Part shown: positions 18,742-26,660 of the stretch, one piece after another | How the letters are laid out: the number at the start of each line of letters is the position of its first letter | Position numbering within the stretch: position 1 is the stretch's first letter | From: JANLTX01 sp049840835 | GTDB lineage: Bacteria; Armatimonadota; Armatimonadia; Armatimonadales; Armatimonadaceae | Reading direction: 5' to 3' | Length of the DNA stretch: 64,000 nucleotides | Assembly: GCA_049840835.1 (NCBI GenBank) | Contig: JASGJG010000016.1 | Span: 186,001-250,000, forward strand | Made by a program: the position numbers and the translations under genes | Notes under the pieces: generated by a model | The model's database searches: none | The model's input: the letters and a program-made list of their open reading frames with translations, nothing else | What the model was told of the DNA's origin: nothing

Positions 18742-20219
18742 TGGACCGTGTAGGTTATCGTCTGCTCACCACCTGCCGGTACTTTGATATCGGCCTCTAC
18801 CGTGCGGGAGTCGGTCTTCACTAAAGGCTGGCTCTTTTCCGTTAGCTCCCAGTTGGAGTAGCGGTAGAGCCGCTCTACCAGTCGAATTGTGACATCTTCG
18901 GTCTTGTGGTTACGTAGTTTGATTTCGAAGGACTCCCAGATCTGATTGCCGCCTTCTGTCTTGAAATTCGTCTGCTTACGCTCGCCGATTAAATCGAAGG
19001 CATCGCCGGTGTAGAGCCGAACCCGCTCCCCAGCAGGGGTGTGCTTGAGCTCGTTCTCCCCCACAAACTGAAGCAATTCACCGTCGCGGCGGAAGAACCG
19101 CATGCGCCCTGCGGGCAGGGGTATTCCCATACCATTGGCCTTTGTGTTCTCGAACTCGCGCATCACCCATACCTTGGGGTTGCCGCGTTGACCGTAGCCA
19201 TTATTGTTCGCCGTAGGGTCATTCTCATAAACTGACGACTGGTAGTTTGCCGCTCCATCATAGACATACAGGCGCCGGGCGGAGATGTTCAGCGCTCGCA
19301 GAAACTCCACCTGCTTGGTTTCACCATGACGAAAGGTCAGAGGGCGCTCGATGTTATAGAGATGATATTCATCGAAGCTCTTCTCAGTCACGGCCGGCTG
19401 TCCGCCCGCCATTCCACCCATACCTCCTCCGAAAGCGCCCCCGCCGAAGCCACCGAACTGGTTCGGCTGGATTTTCTTGACATCCCCAGCCACTAGCTGA
19501 ACACGGGTGTCCTTGAACGACTTCCCACAGAAGTTCGTCATGGTAATCAGCGCCGTGATATCCAGGTTGTCCGACTTCTCCGGGCTCACTACGTTGTAGC
19601 TGGCCTTCCAGTTCATCTGCCCCGCTACATAGGCCAGCTCTGCGTTCAGGGGACCTGGCTTCTCTGCCGAAATAGTCAGAGAGAGAGTCGGCTTCAGAAT
19701 CGTATCGTCGCCCAGGCTGGAGAACAGCGGCAGCCCCGGTAGCCCGAAGCGAATCGTCCCATCTATCTCCACAATGGCGCTGCCGCCGAAGCCCGCGCTG
19801 AAACCACCGGAGCCGAAGCCGCCACCAAAACTATCTCCGCCCGAGATTCCAGAGTCCGCGCGTATCAACTTTCCTCGGACTTTCTTCTGCTCCCCACCAG
19901 GCACGGATACTAGAAAGTCCAGCTCTTTGCCTTCGTAGCGCGTGAGTAGTGTCTGCATTGCCATGGCATCGGTCCGGAATCCCTGCTCCAACAACTGGAA
20001 CGGCTTCTTTGCGCTCGGATCGCGGAGCACCACACTGTCTGGCTCTAGAGTGCGCGCCACATCGGTGACTGAGAGTGTGTTCTCTCCGGCTTTCAGGTCT
20101 AACTGGGCGCTCTGCCGAATGACGGCAAAATTCTGGTTGTAGATGGTGAGGGAATCGGCGGCGTAGGCGGCAGAAGCGGCCAGAATCAGTGTGGCTCCCA
20201 GCCATGGGTTTGCTTTCAT
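18729..20219 (-). CDS. DUF4139 domain exported protein
   Basis: 496 aa with a signal peptide (MKANPWLGATLILAASAAYA). The beginning SLTIYNQNFAVIRQSAQLDL and the GENTLSVTDVARTLEPDSVV segment are typical of DUF4139 proteins, as is the C-terminal run from IPLPAGRMRFFRRDGE to the last strands. Two glycine-rich inserts are unusual: about residues 125-150 (GDSFGGGFGSGGFSAGFGG) and about 255-275 (GGFGGGAFGGGMGGMAGG). The C-terminus ends HYWW. AAGGGGG lies 1-7 nt before the ATG. Function of the family is unknown; it is probably periplasmic or outer surface. Convergent with the glycoside hydrolase gene. Confidence 0.85.
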   Translation of the reverse strand: MKANPWLGATLILAASAAYAADSLTIYNQNFAVIRQSAQLDLKAGENTLSVTDVARTLEPDSVVLRDPSAKKPFQLLEQGFRTDAMAMQTLLTRYEGKELDFLVSVPGGEQKKVRGKLIRADSGISGGDSFGGGFGSGGFSAGFGGSAIVEIDGTIRFGLPGLPLFSSLGDDTILKPTLSLTISAEKPGPLNAELAYVAGQMNWKASYNVVSPEKSDNLDITALITMTNFCGKSFKDTRVQLVAGDVKKIQPNQFGGFGGGAFGGGMGGMAGGQPAVTEKSFDEYHLYNIERPLTFRHGETKQVEFLRALNISARRLYVYDGAANYQSSVYENDPTANNNGYGQRGNPKVWVMREFENTKANGMGIPLPAGRMRFFRRDGELLQFVGENELKHTPAGERVRLYTGDAFDLIGERKQTNFKTEGGNQIWESFEIKLRNHKTEDVTIRLVERLYRYSNWELTEKSQPLVKTDSRTVEADIKVPAGGEQTITYTVHYWW

Positions 20220-20257
20220 ACCCCCTTGGATACAGCATGCCTTCTCGTTCTTCGCTG

Positions 20258-20266
20258 TGATAGCAT
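20258..20266 (+). promoter_or_regulatory. Extended -10 promoter (TGATAGCAT), leaderless geometry
   Basis: TG, one base, then TAGCAT ending 6 nt before the GTG at 20273, the same spacing as at 5043/5050. No -35 box or Shine-Dalgarno sequence is evident. The hexamer matches the -10 consensus at 4 of 6 positions. Confidence 0.5.
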
Positions 20267-20272
20267 TCGCCG

Positions 20273-21553
20273 GTGCAAAAACTTGCGGTGCTATTCCGGG
20301 CCTACCTGCCTCTGGCGCTCTCCTTCGAGCTCATGATGGCGGAGGCCCCCACACTCCACGCGGCTGTGGGGCGCTTTCCCAATCCTGAGGCGAACCTGGC
20401 GGCCTGGGGCCTGACTATCGGGCTTGCTCTGCTGATTGAGAGCCCGGTCATTCTGCTTCTAACCACGACGATAGCACTGGTGAGAGATCGGCCCAGCTTT
20501 CTGGCCTTGCGCCGGTTTATGCTCACTCTGGCTATCGCCTGTACTCTGCTAACCGCGCTGGTCGCTTTTACGCCCTTATATGGGTTCATTACCGGCACGC
20601 TCATGAATCAGCCTGAAGCCGTTGCCCAGGCTGCACGGGGACCACTCAGTGTCCTATTGTTCTGGACAGCGGCAATTGCCTGGCGACGGTTCTATCAAGG
20701 TGTGCTGGTGCGATTTGGGCAGACCAAGTGGATGACCTGGGGAACGCTATTTCGACTTATATCGATTGGCGGAGTCGCCTGGTTCTTCGCAAAAGACGGG
20801 GATATTCGCACCTGGCCTTCCGGCGCACTCACGGCTGCCTTTGCCCTTATGACCGGTGTGTTGGTAGAAGCAATTGCCTCGACCATCTTTGCTGCCCGAA
20901 CAGTGGGTGAACTCCCTCCAGAGGGTAACCCGCTAAGCCAGAAGGAGATTCTCCAGTTTCACACTCCGCTGGCGCTGAACACGTTGCTGTCCCTACTCGC
21001 CCAGCCACTCACGGCGGCGGCACTGGCCCGTCTACCACACGCGGAAACAACATTGGCGGCATGGCCAGTCACGTTCGGCGTGCTACTGGTAATGCGCGGC
21101 TGGGGATTGGCAGTACAGGAGCTAAGTGTGGCTCAGATAAAGTCAGGCGAGCCTTCGGAAACACTGCAGCGGTTTGCTCTGATAGTCGGCCTGGTAACAG
21201 CAATAGCCACGTTCGCCATAGCGCTTACTCTCGTGCTGGATGCCTATCTGACGGCGCTACATACACCAGCAGCACTCTGGGCGGATATTCGGCAGGGAAT
21301 CTTGCTGGCAGGGGCGCTGCCTCTGCTCACGGCATTGGGCAGCTTCGTACGGGGGCGGCTGGTGGCGCAGGGTAAGACCACGGCAACCTTGAGCGGTATG
21401 GCGCTGGCACTGGGAACCCAGTGCCTTGTACTAGTAGGCGGCGTTCTGTTGCAGCTACCAGGTATGACAACCGCAGCGCTGGCTATGACAGCATCGCAGC
21501 TGGCAGAGCTTGGCTTCCTCTCACTACAGAGCGCTCAAAAGATTACGGATTGA
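20273..21553 (+). CDS. Polytopic MATE/MOP-superfamily-like membrane protein
   Basis: 426 aa with about 11-12 hydrophobic segments spread evenly over the length (for example LAAWGLTIGLALLIESPVIL, LAIACTLLTALVAFTPLYG, and LILVGGVLL-like segments at the end). An internal two-fold pattern, with LPLALSFELMMAEAPTLHAA early and PLALNTLLSLLAQPLTAAAL midway, is typical of MATE, flippase and ANK-type transporters. Substrate unknown. GTG start supported by the leaderless promoter. Its 3' end overlaps the convergent gene at 21524 by 30 bp. Confidence 0.6.
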   Translation: MQKLAVLFRAYLPLALSFELMMAEAPTLHAAVGRFPNPEANLAAWGLTIGLALLIESPVILLLTTTIALVRDRPSFLALRRFMLTLAIACTLLTALVAFTPLYGFITGTLMNQPEAVAQAARGPLSVLLFWTAAIAWRRFYQGVLVRFGQTKWMTWGTLFRLISIGGVAWFFAKDGDIRTWPSGALTAAFALMTGVLVEAIASTIFAARTVGELPPEGNPLSQKEILQFHTPLALNTLLSLLAQPLTAAALARLPHAETTLAAWPVTFGVLLVMRGWGLAVQELSVAQIKSGEPSETLQRFALIVGLVTAIATFAIALTLVLDAYLTALHTPAALWADIRQGILLAGALPLLTALGSFVRGRLVAQGKTTATLSGMALALGTQCLVLVGGVLLQLPGMTTAALAMTASQLAELGFLSLQSAQKITD

Positions 21554-22030
21554 TTCCGCCTCAGGCATGTCAATCAGTTGTGGTCCACCACCGTAGCGCC
21601 AGTGGTCATAGGGCTTCGGAGCGACGGATAGCGCTCGCCCACCCTGGAACAATATGCGAGATTTCAACGGGAGAATCGGCCAGAGTTCATCTCGATATTC
21701 CAGAAAGAGCTTGTTAAATTCTCTGGTATCGGCTGGGTTCCAGGGTCGCCCCAAGGCTTTACCCGAATGTCGGAGAAAGAGTAGCTGGCGGTCTCCCAGG
21801 CGTGGTGGCGGATTGTTGTCTTCGTAGACTCCGTGCTTGAGCTGGTCCAGGTACGTAATAACAGGCAGTGGGCCGCCATTCTGGAGTACCTTCAGACAGA
21901 GCGGCCCACTGCCTTTGAAATAGCGCTCCACACTTACACTGTAGAGGATATGCTGCCCGCCTTTATGTACAGCTTCTTTATCCCCATAGCCGTAGCGGAG
22001 TATCTTCTCGTAGCGCCCTATAATCACCAC
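21524..22030 (-). CDS. Hypothetical protein, possibly 3' part of a split gene
   Basis: 168 aa with a GTG start at 22030 (or the GTG at 22027 that overlaps the upstream TGA). The sequence VVIIGRYEKI, followed by HILYSVSVERYFKGSG and LKVLQNGG, then LGDRQLLFLRHSG, resembles small beta-barrel secreted proteins in which this strand run is normally internal. Removing two bases from the CTCTC at 22037-22041 (plus strand) would fuse it to the upstream 60-aa frame and give the smooth junction LVESSVVIIGRYEKI. It is therefore either a separate translationally coupled gene or the 3' part of a frame-broken gene of about 228 aa. Confidence 0.55.
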   Translation of the reverse strand: MVIIGRYEKILRYGYGDKEAVHKGGQHILYSVSVERYFKGSGPLCLKVLQNGGPLPVITYLDQLKHGVYEDNNPPPRLGDRQLLFLRHSGKALGRPWNPADTREFNKLFLEYRDELWPILPLKSRILFQGGRALSVAPKPYDHWRYGGGPQLIDMPEAESIRNLLSAL

Positions 22031-22206
22031 GCTAGACTCTCAACCAGCCCCCAGATAGTGTCAGGCGGCTCATGCCCGTAGGCATACATCACGTTTCTCT
22101 GGCACGTCTCGTACTTATCAAGAGGGACTTCCGGGAGCGATGTCATGTCTACGGAAACCCGTGTGCGCATAGGGGTTCCGGGCGGAAGCAGATCGGGGCG
22201 TTTCAC
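22024..22206 (-). CDS. Small hypothetical protein, possibly 5' part of a split gene
   Basis: 60 aa, GTG start overlapping the upstream stop (GTGA at 22203-22206). It ends PPDTIWGLVESLAW just where the next frame begins. Nothing recognised: no signal peptide, one Cys. The tight overlaps on both sides favour a real translated frame. See the next gene for the alternative that both are one frame-broken gene. Confidence 0.45.
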   Translation of the reverse strand: MKRPDLLPPGTPMRTRVSVDMTSLPEVPLDKYETCQRNVMYAYGHEPPDTIWGLVESLAW

Positions 22207-22454
22207 AGCCGCCCTAATAGATCGTCGAACGCGCCTTCCTGAATCCGAGCGTTCACCTCCGACCAGAACACGTAGTTACCGCCTACTCCCGCATGGACAC
22301 CGAGTTTATACTCGCTGACCAGTTCGGAGAGGCGCGCGCTCACGGCTGCGATAACGTCCGGGTCACGAGCATCCGAACGGCGTGGGCGGGCACCAGGGCG
22401 GTCTTTCAGGGCATCATAGGTCCGCAGGGCGGCTACAGAGAGTTTTACGCTCAT
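22203..22454 (-). CDS. Small hypothetical protein
   Basis: 83 aa, helical and charged, no Cys and no membrane segment. It starts with ATG 14 nt after the pilin-like gene stop and overlaps the next frame by 4 nt (GTGA), so it is in the same minus-strand transcript. The C-terminal GGNYVFWSEVNARIQEGAFD is a plausible folded segment, but no family was recognised. Confidence 0.5.
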   Translation of the reverse strand: MSVKLSVAALRTYDALKDRPGARPRRSDARDPDVIAAVSARLSELVSEYKLGVHAGVGGNYVFWSEVNARIQEGAFDDLLGRL

Positions 22455-22468
22455 ATTGGAATACTACT

Positions 22469-23137
22469 TCAGTCGATCCGGATATCCCGGAACCACTTCA
22501 CGTGACCGTCTAAGAAAAGTCGATTTCGCCCTCCCATGTGGACCCCCTTCCCTTTCAGAGAGGCAGAAACAGTCGGGATAGTGCGGGGGAAATAGGGGTC
22601 TACTGCCAGTTCTACGTCGGCAGGCCCGTTGGGGAAGCCTACAATCGGGTCGCCTGCCTGTTGCAGGTCGGTAACGCCCTGTTCGACACTCTTGCCCCAG
22701 AGCGTGCTCAGCGAGATCTCCGGTCGGTCGAAGCGCCAGAGCCAGAGATAGGAGATTCCCTCCGGAGTCGGCTGCTCCACCTGCATGACTCCCTGAAAGC
22801 GCCCTTTGACACTGGGGCAGAACAACGAGGAGGCATGTAGATAGGGCTTCAGTGCAATCATAGCCCACCCGCCTCTGGGGTCGGAAGGTGGCCAGGCTGT
22901 TCCCCATCCTCGGAATCCCAGACTGTCTTTCAAGTCCCGGCGATCCGGCAGCAGCTCATCGTAGTCCTGGGTGTACATCAGGAATGAGAGCCCGAGCTGC
23001 CGCTGGTTGCTCAGGCAGTCGGTCTGGCGGGCTTTCTCACGAGCCTGGGCAAAAACTGGGAAGAGAATGGCGGCCAGTATCGCGATAATCGCAATGACCA
23101 CAAGAAGCTCGATAAGGGTGAAAGCGCGTGGGGACAC
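22469..23137 (-). CDS. Type IV pilin-like protein with H-X9-DG motif (DUF1559 type)
   Basis: 222 aa. The N-terminus RAFTLIELLVVIAIIAIL is a class III prepilin signal and hydrophobic spine, with cleavage expected before Phe and the conserved Glu at +5, followed by FPVFAQAREKAR, a signature very common in Armatimonadota. The C-terminus has His200-X9-Asp210-Gly211 (HMGGRNRLFLDGHVKW). Processed by a prepilin peptidase and probably assembled into or alongside a pseudopilus. GTG start at 23137 is supported by a promoter placed for leaderless transcription. First gene of a small minus-strand operon, divergent from gyrB. Confidence 0.92.
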   Translation of the reverse strand: MSPRAFTLIELLVVIAIIAILAAILFPVFAQAREKARQTDCLSNQRQLGLSFLMYTQDYDELLPDRRDLKDSLGFRGWGTAWPPSDPRGGWAMIALKPYLHASSLFCPSVKGRFQGVMQVEQPTPEGISYLWLWRFDRPEISLSTLWGKSVEQGVTDLQQAGDPIVGFPNGPADVELAVDPYFPRTIPTVSASLKGKGVHMGGRNRLFLDGHVKWFRDIRID

Positions 23138-23143
23138 GCCATG

Positions 23144-23173
23144 ATTTTACCCAAGCTTACGGCGAAGTATCAA
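23144..23173 (-). promoter_or_regulatory. Promoter of pilin-like gene, leaderless geometry
   Basis: On the minus strand: TTGATA (23173-23168), 18-bp spacer, TAAAAT (23149-23144), then 6 nt to the GTG at 23137. Each box matches consensus at 5 of 6 positions. No Shine-Dalgarno sequence fits the start. Confidence 0.7.
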
Positions 23174-23182
23174 CCTTCCAGA

Positions 23183-23214
23183 TTGTAGTTTTACTCTACA
23201 AAACCACAGGTTTT
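23183..23214. repeat. Two adjacent small inverted repeats upstream of gyrB
   Basis: TTGTAG-N7-CTACAA (23183-23201) and AAAACC-ACA-GGTTTT (23200-23214) lie between the divergent pilin-like and gyrB promoters. They could be repressor operators or short hairpins. No match to a named operator is claimed. Confidence 0.5.
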
Positions 23215-23275
23215 CTGAGAGGATTATCCCCTTGAACTGCCTTTCCGGATTATCTTTGTCTATCGGAGTGAGAAA

Positions 23276-23305
23276 TTGGACGAAAACATCTGTTCGTGGT
23301 ACAAT
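23276..23305 (+). promoter_or_regulatory. gyrB promoter
   Basis: TTGGAC (23276-23281), 18-bp spacer, TACAAT (23300-23305), with TGG directly before the -10 box making an extended -10 element. Predicted transcription start near 23312 gives a leader of about 54 nt before the TTG start codon. Confidence 0.75.
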
Positions 23306-23365
23306 GCAATGGAAAAAAGCAAGCAGCGTTTGTCAATAAATGGCAACGTTTCAAGGAGTAAGATT

Positions 23366-25396
23366 TTGGCCACCGAAGGCAAGGATAACGAAATCGGTGA
23401 GGGTCTGGACGAGGAGATGCGTCCAACCACGGAAAAGCATACCGGAAGTTATGGAGCCGACGATCTAGACGTTCTGGAGGGCCTGGAAGCAGTACGAAAA
23501 CGCCCTGGAATGTATATCGGTAGTACAGGCACACCTGGGCTTCACCACCTTTTCCGTGAGATTATCGACAACTCTATCGACGAGGTTCTGGCTGGCTATT
23601 GTGACCAGATTCTCGTAAAGCTGGGGAAAGACTACACCATTACAGTGGAAGATAACGGGCGTGGGATTCCCACCGGTATCAACTCCAAGACTGGTCTACC
23701 AGGTGTAGAGATGGCCCTGACCCTGCTGCACGCCGGAGGCAAGTTCGGCGAGGGCGGCTACAAGACATCAGGCGGCCTGAACGGCGTTGGTGCGAGCTGC
23801 GTAAATGCTCTCTCCGAGTGGATGACGACCACAGTGAAGCAGGATGGCAAGATTCACGAGATCAAGTTCTCGCGCGGTCATGTCACCCAGAAGTTGAAGG
23901 TTATCGGTAAGTGCGATCCGTCGGATACGGGTACTCGCCAGGTTTGGTACGCCGACAAAGAGATCTTCACCTCTGCGCTAGACGAAGAAGGACATCTGGA
24001 TTACCATCCAGAGCACTTCCTGGCCCGTATCAAGGAATTGTCCTACCTCAACAAAGAGGTCGCTATCACTTGGCATGATGAGCTTCATGATGAGGAACCG
24101 GTCACATTCCACCACAAGCGTGGAATCGCGGAGTATGTAGAGCACCTGAACGAGTTCAAGGACTCACTGCATAACAAGGTCATCTATTTCTTCCGCGCGG
24201 CGGAAGGGTGCGAGGCAGAGGTATCCATTCAGTACAATCGTGGCTACCAGGAGAACACCTACTGCTTCACTAACAACATTCCGCAGCGTGAGGGTGGTAC
24301 GCACCTTTCTGGCTTTAAGACCGCGCTTACTCGTGTTGTAAACCAGTATGCTCGTAAGAACGGTTTCCTGAAGGACAAGGACACCAACCTGAGCGGGGAT
24401 GATGTCCGCGAAGGAATCACGGCGGTTATCTCCCTGCGCATGGCGAACCCGATCTACGCCAGTCAGGAAAAAACTCGCCTGACCAACGTGGAGGTCGAAG
24501 GATTGGTGAACTCCATGGTAGGGGAAGGTCTGACTACCTTCCTGGAAGAGAACCCTTCTATTGGGCGGGCTATTGTAGACAAGGCGTTCACAGCAGCCAA
24601 GGCCCGTGAAGCGGCCCGCAAGGCAGCTGACCTTGTAAAGCGTCAGAACGCACTGGACGGCGGCGGCCTACCGGGTAAGCTGGCGGACTGTACCGAGCGT
24701 GATCCTAAGAAATGCGAGCTGTACCTGGTGGAGGGTGACTCTGCGGGTGGCTCAGCTAAGCAGGGACGTGACCGACGCACACAGGCGGTTCTGCCGCTCT
24801 TCGGCAAGATTATCTGCGTGGAAAAAGCCCGCATGGATAAGGCGCTGGACAACGAAGCGGTCAAGATGCTCATTTCCGCTATTGGAACCGGACTTGCTGT
24901 AGGTACTGGCGGTGAAGATGACACACCCAGCTTTGACTTAGACAAGCTGCGCTACGACAAGATCATCATCATGACAGATGCTGACGTAGATGGAGACCAT
25001 ATCCGGACCCTGCTGCTCAACTTCTTCTATCGGTACATGAAGCCTCTGGTAGATGAAGGGCATGTCTTCATTGCGCAGCCGCCACTCTACTCGGTGCGAA
25101 TAGGGCGAGATGAGAAGGTCTATGCGCGTACTGAGGCAGACCGGGACCGTATCCTGAAAGAGATCAAGCGCAAAGAGGTCCATATCACTCGCTTCAAGGG
25201 ACTGGGTGAGATGAACCCCGAAGACCTGGCAGATACGACGATGAACGTGGAGAAGCGCACGCTGGCGCAGGTAACGGTGGAAGAAGCCGCCGAAGCCGAC
25301 CATATGTTCACGGTTCTCCTGGGTGAGAAAGTAGAGCCCCGTCGCGCGTTCATCGAGAAGTACGCTCGCGAAGTCAAAGACATCGACGCGCACTAA
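23366..25396 (+). CDS. gyrB: DNA gyrase subunit B
   Basis: 676 aa. The TTG at 23366 is chosen as start: AAGGAG (23353-23358) is 7 nt upstream and the promoter lies before it; an upstream ATG at 23309 falls at the predicted transcription start. The GHKL ATPase domain shows VRKRPGMYIGSTG, EIIDNSIDEVLAG, DNGRGIP and the GGLNGVGASCVNALS lid. TOPRIM has the EGDSAGGSAKQGRDR motif (about residue 455) and the IIIMTDADVDGDHIRTLLL acidic cluster. C-terminal part ends FIEKYAREVKDIDAH. It introduces negative supercoils with GyrA. It is separated from the usual dnaA-dnaN-recF neighbours. Confidence 0.95.
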   Translation: MATEGKDNEIGEGLDEEMRPTTEKHTGSYGADDLDVLEGLEAVRKRPGMYIGSTGTPGLHHLFREIIDNSIDEVLAGYCDQILVKLGKDYTITVEDNGRGIPTGINSKTGLPGVEMALTLLHAGGKFGEGGYKTSGGLNGVGASCVNALSEWMTTTVKQDGKIHEIKFSRGHVTQKLKVIGKCDPSDTGTRQVWYADKEIFTSALDEEGHLDYHPEHFLARIKELSYLNKEVAITWHDELHDEEPVTFHHKRGIAEYVEHLNEFKDSLHNKVIYFFRAAEGCEAEVSIQYNRGYQENTYCFTNNIPQREGGTHLSGFKTALTRVVNQYARKNGFLKDKDTNLSGDDVREGITAVISLRMANPIYASQEKTRLTNVEVEGLVNSMVGEGLTTFLEENPSIGRAIVDKAFTAAKAREAARKAADLVKRQNALDGGGLPGKLADCTERDPKKCELYLVEGDSAGGSAKQGRDRRTQAVLPLFGKIICVEKARMDKALDNEAVKMLISAIGTGLAVGTGGEDDTPSFDLDKLRYDKIIIMTDADVDGDHIRTLLLNFFYRYMKPLVDEGHVFIAQPPLYSVRIGRDEKVYARTEADRDRILKEIKRKEVHITRFKGLGEMNPEDLADTTMNVEKRTLAQVTVEEAAEADHMFTVLLGEKVEPRRAFIEKYAREVKDIDAH

Positions 25397-25404
25397 GAAC
25401 AAAA

Positions 25405-25441
25405 TAAAAAAGCCCTCTGGTGTATACCAGAGGGCTTTTTT
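25405..25441. terminator. Bidirectional intrinsic terminator
   Basis: An 11-bp perfect stem (AGCCCTCTGGT / ACCAGAGGGCT, 4-nt loop) with an A-tract on the left and a T-tract on the right, so it works on both strands. It ends gyrB (plus) and the CAP-domain gene (minus), whose stop codon begins at the edge of the T-tract. Confidence 0.93.
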
Positions 25442-26585
25442 ATGCCTTTGTGGTAAAGCGCCAGGTCTTTCCGATGCTTTTGCCCTGGGCATCGCGGGCG
25501 CTCACTCGCATGGTGTAGGTCTGATTGCGCTGCAGGGGGCGCGTGGGTAGAAATACAGCCGCCTGACCGCCTAATTCCGGGTCTGTGCGGGGGTCGTTTA
25601 CTAACAGGGACACAGGGCGGTTGTCTGGGCCTAGCAGCACAGCTCCATCCAGCCGTAGTGGCGGCAAAGTGCGACCAGGCAAGCGCACCGGGAAGTGGGC
25701 AAACACTATCGGATAGCCTACTGGCCCGGTTACTTTTTCGTGGAGTCGTAGCGGGTCTGGTGTCTCATGACCGCTCCAGCTCGTGGCAATCCCCTGCTCC
25801 CCATCGAACGGAGAAACGACGGTCTGCGCCTTACGTGCCGGGTCATCCGTACCGCCAAAGAGCAGCACGGCATACGAGGCTATGGTTCCCCGCTCATGGG
25901 TGGTATCGAAGGCGGCCCCTAATACGGAGAGAAAGGGATTGAGAAAAGGGAGGCGGTGGTACGGAGCATCAAACAACCCGCGAACGGCGCTGCTCAGCTG
26001 CGGCGCAGCTCCTTTATCACTGACTGTCTGAACCGCAACATCTTCCACCAGAGTGTCTTCTAGAAAGCCAAAAGCGCGGGCGCGGGCTGCCGGGTTGACT
26101 CCCACGAAACCAGGCTTTCCCACTTGCTCTATATGCCCTCCTACTCGGTTCAGGCGCAGGTAGGAAGCATGGGCGCGGGCACCATCTTGCAGGGTACTGT
26201 CTAGCTGTAGCTCTTTCAGTCCCAGCCGGCGGCGAATCTGATTGACGGCACCATACGCACCTGCCCCACTGGAGGGCGCGCGCGAGGTAAGAAGAGAGAC
26301 TTTGCTGGGGGCGATAGTGAACTGCCACTGCTGCTGGGTGGTTCCGCCGCCACGAAAGGCGACCACACAGCGAACCTGGTGGATTCCAGAAGTCAGTGGG
26401 CGTGGTGGGGTACCTACGGCTGCCCGATGTTCGGCATCATAGCGGGCATCTATCTGCTCCCCATCGACATACATCTCAACACGGGTGACATTCGGCCAGA
26501 TGCGCCAGAGCAGCCTCGGGCGCGATATCTGTAATGTCCCCTGAGGCTGCGGCTCTCCTGCATAGACGGTCATATAGTCGCTCAT
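25440..26585 (-). CDS. CAP/SCP-domain protein with C-terminal Ig-like domain
   Basis: 381 aa from the ATG at 26585 (a TTG at 26600 would add five residues). An N-terminal beta domain of about 90 residues (WPNVTRVEMYVDGEQ) is followed by a CAP core: NQIRRRLGLKELQLDSTLQD, ARAHASYLRLNRVGGH, then FDAPYHRLPFLNP, and a C-terminal Ig-like/Big_5-type domain ending TYTMRVSARDAQGKSIGKTW. CAP proteins of this type are normally secreted, yet no signal peptide is visible. It begins directly downstream of the ftsZ terminator, so it may depend on read-through or on a promoter hidden in that hairpin. Confidence 0.8.
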   Translation of the reverse strand: MSDYMTVYAGEPQPQGTLQISRPRLLWRIWPNVTRVEMYVDGEQIDARYDAEHRAAVGTPPRPLTSGIHQVRCVVAFRGGGTTQQQWQFTIAPSKVSLLTSRAPSSGAGAYGAVNQIRRRLGLKELQLDSTLQDGARAHASYLRLNRVGGHIEQVGKPGFVGVNPAARARAFGFLEDTLVEDVAVQTVSDKGAAPQLSSAVRGLFDAPYHRLPFLNPFLSVLGAAFDTTHERGTIASYAVLLFGGTDDPARKAQTVVSPFDGEQGIATSWSGHETPDPLRLHEKVTGPVGYPIVFAHFPVRLPGRTLPPLRLDGAVLLGPDNRPVSLLVNDPRTDPELGGQAAVFLPTRPLQRNQTYTMRVSARDAQGKSIGKTWRFTTKA

Positions 26586-26589
26586 GTCC

Positions 26590-26636
26590 GTAAAAAACAA
26601 CGCACCTCCGCCCGACTGGTTACGGGCGGAGGTGCG
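26590..26636 (-). terminator. Intrinsic terminator after ftsZ
   Basis: On the minus strand a 14-bp perfect stem (CGCACCTCCGCCCG pairing, 8-nt loop; 26601-26636) is followed by TTGTTTTTT. It closes the division and cell-wall cluster. The next minus-strand start codon lies only 5 nt beyond the T-tract. Confidence 0.9.
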
Positions 26637-26660
26637 CAGCAGGTTTGACCGCGCTGAGCG

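Noticed and set aside
23216..23262. TTATCC-type sequences upstream of gyrB as possible DnaA boxes or a replication origin
   Set aside because: Only two partial matches (GGATTATC repeated 26 bp apart), no dnaA or dnaN nearby, and no cluster of boxes; not enough to call an origin.
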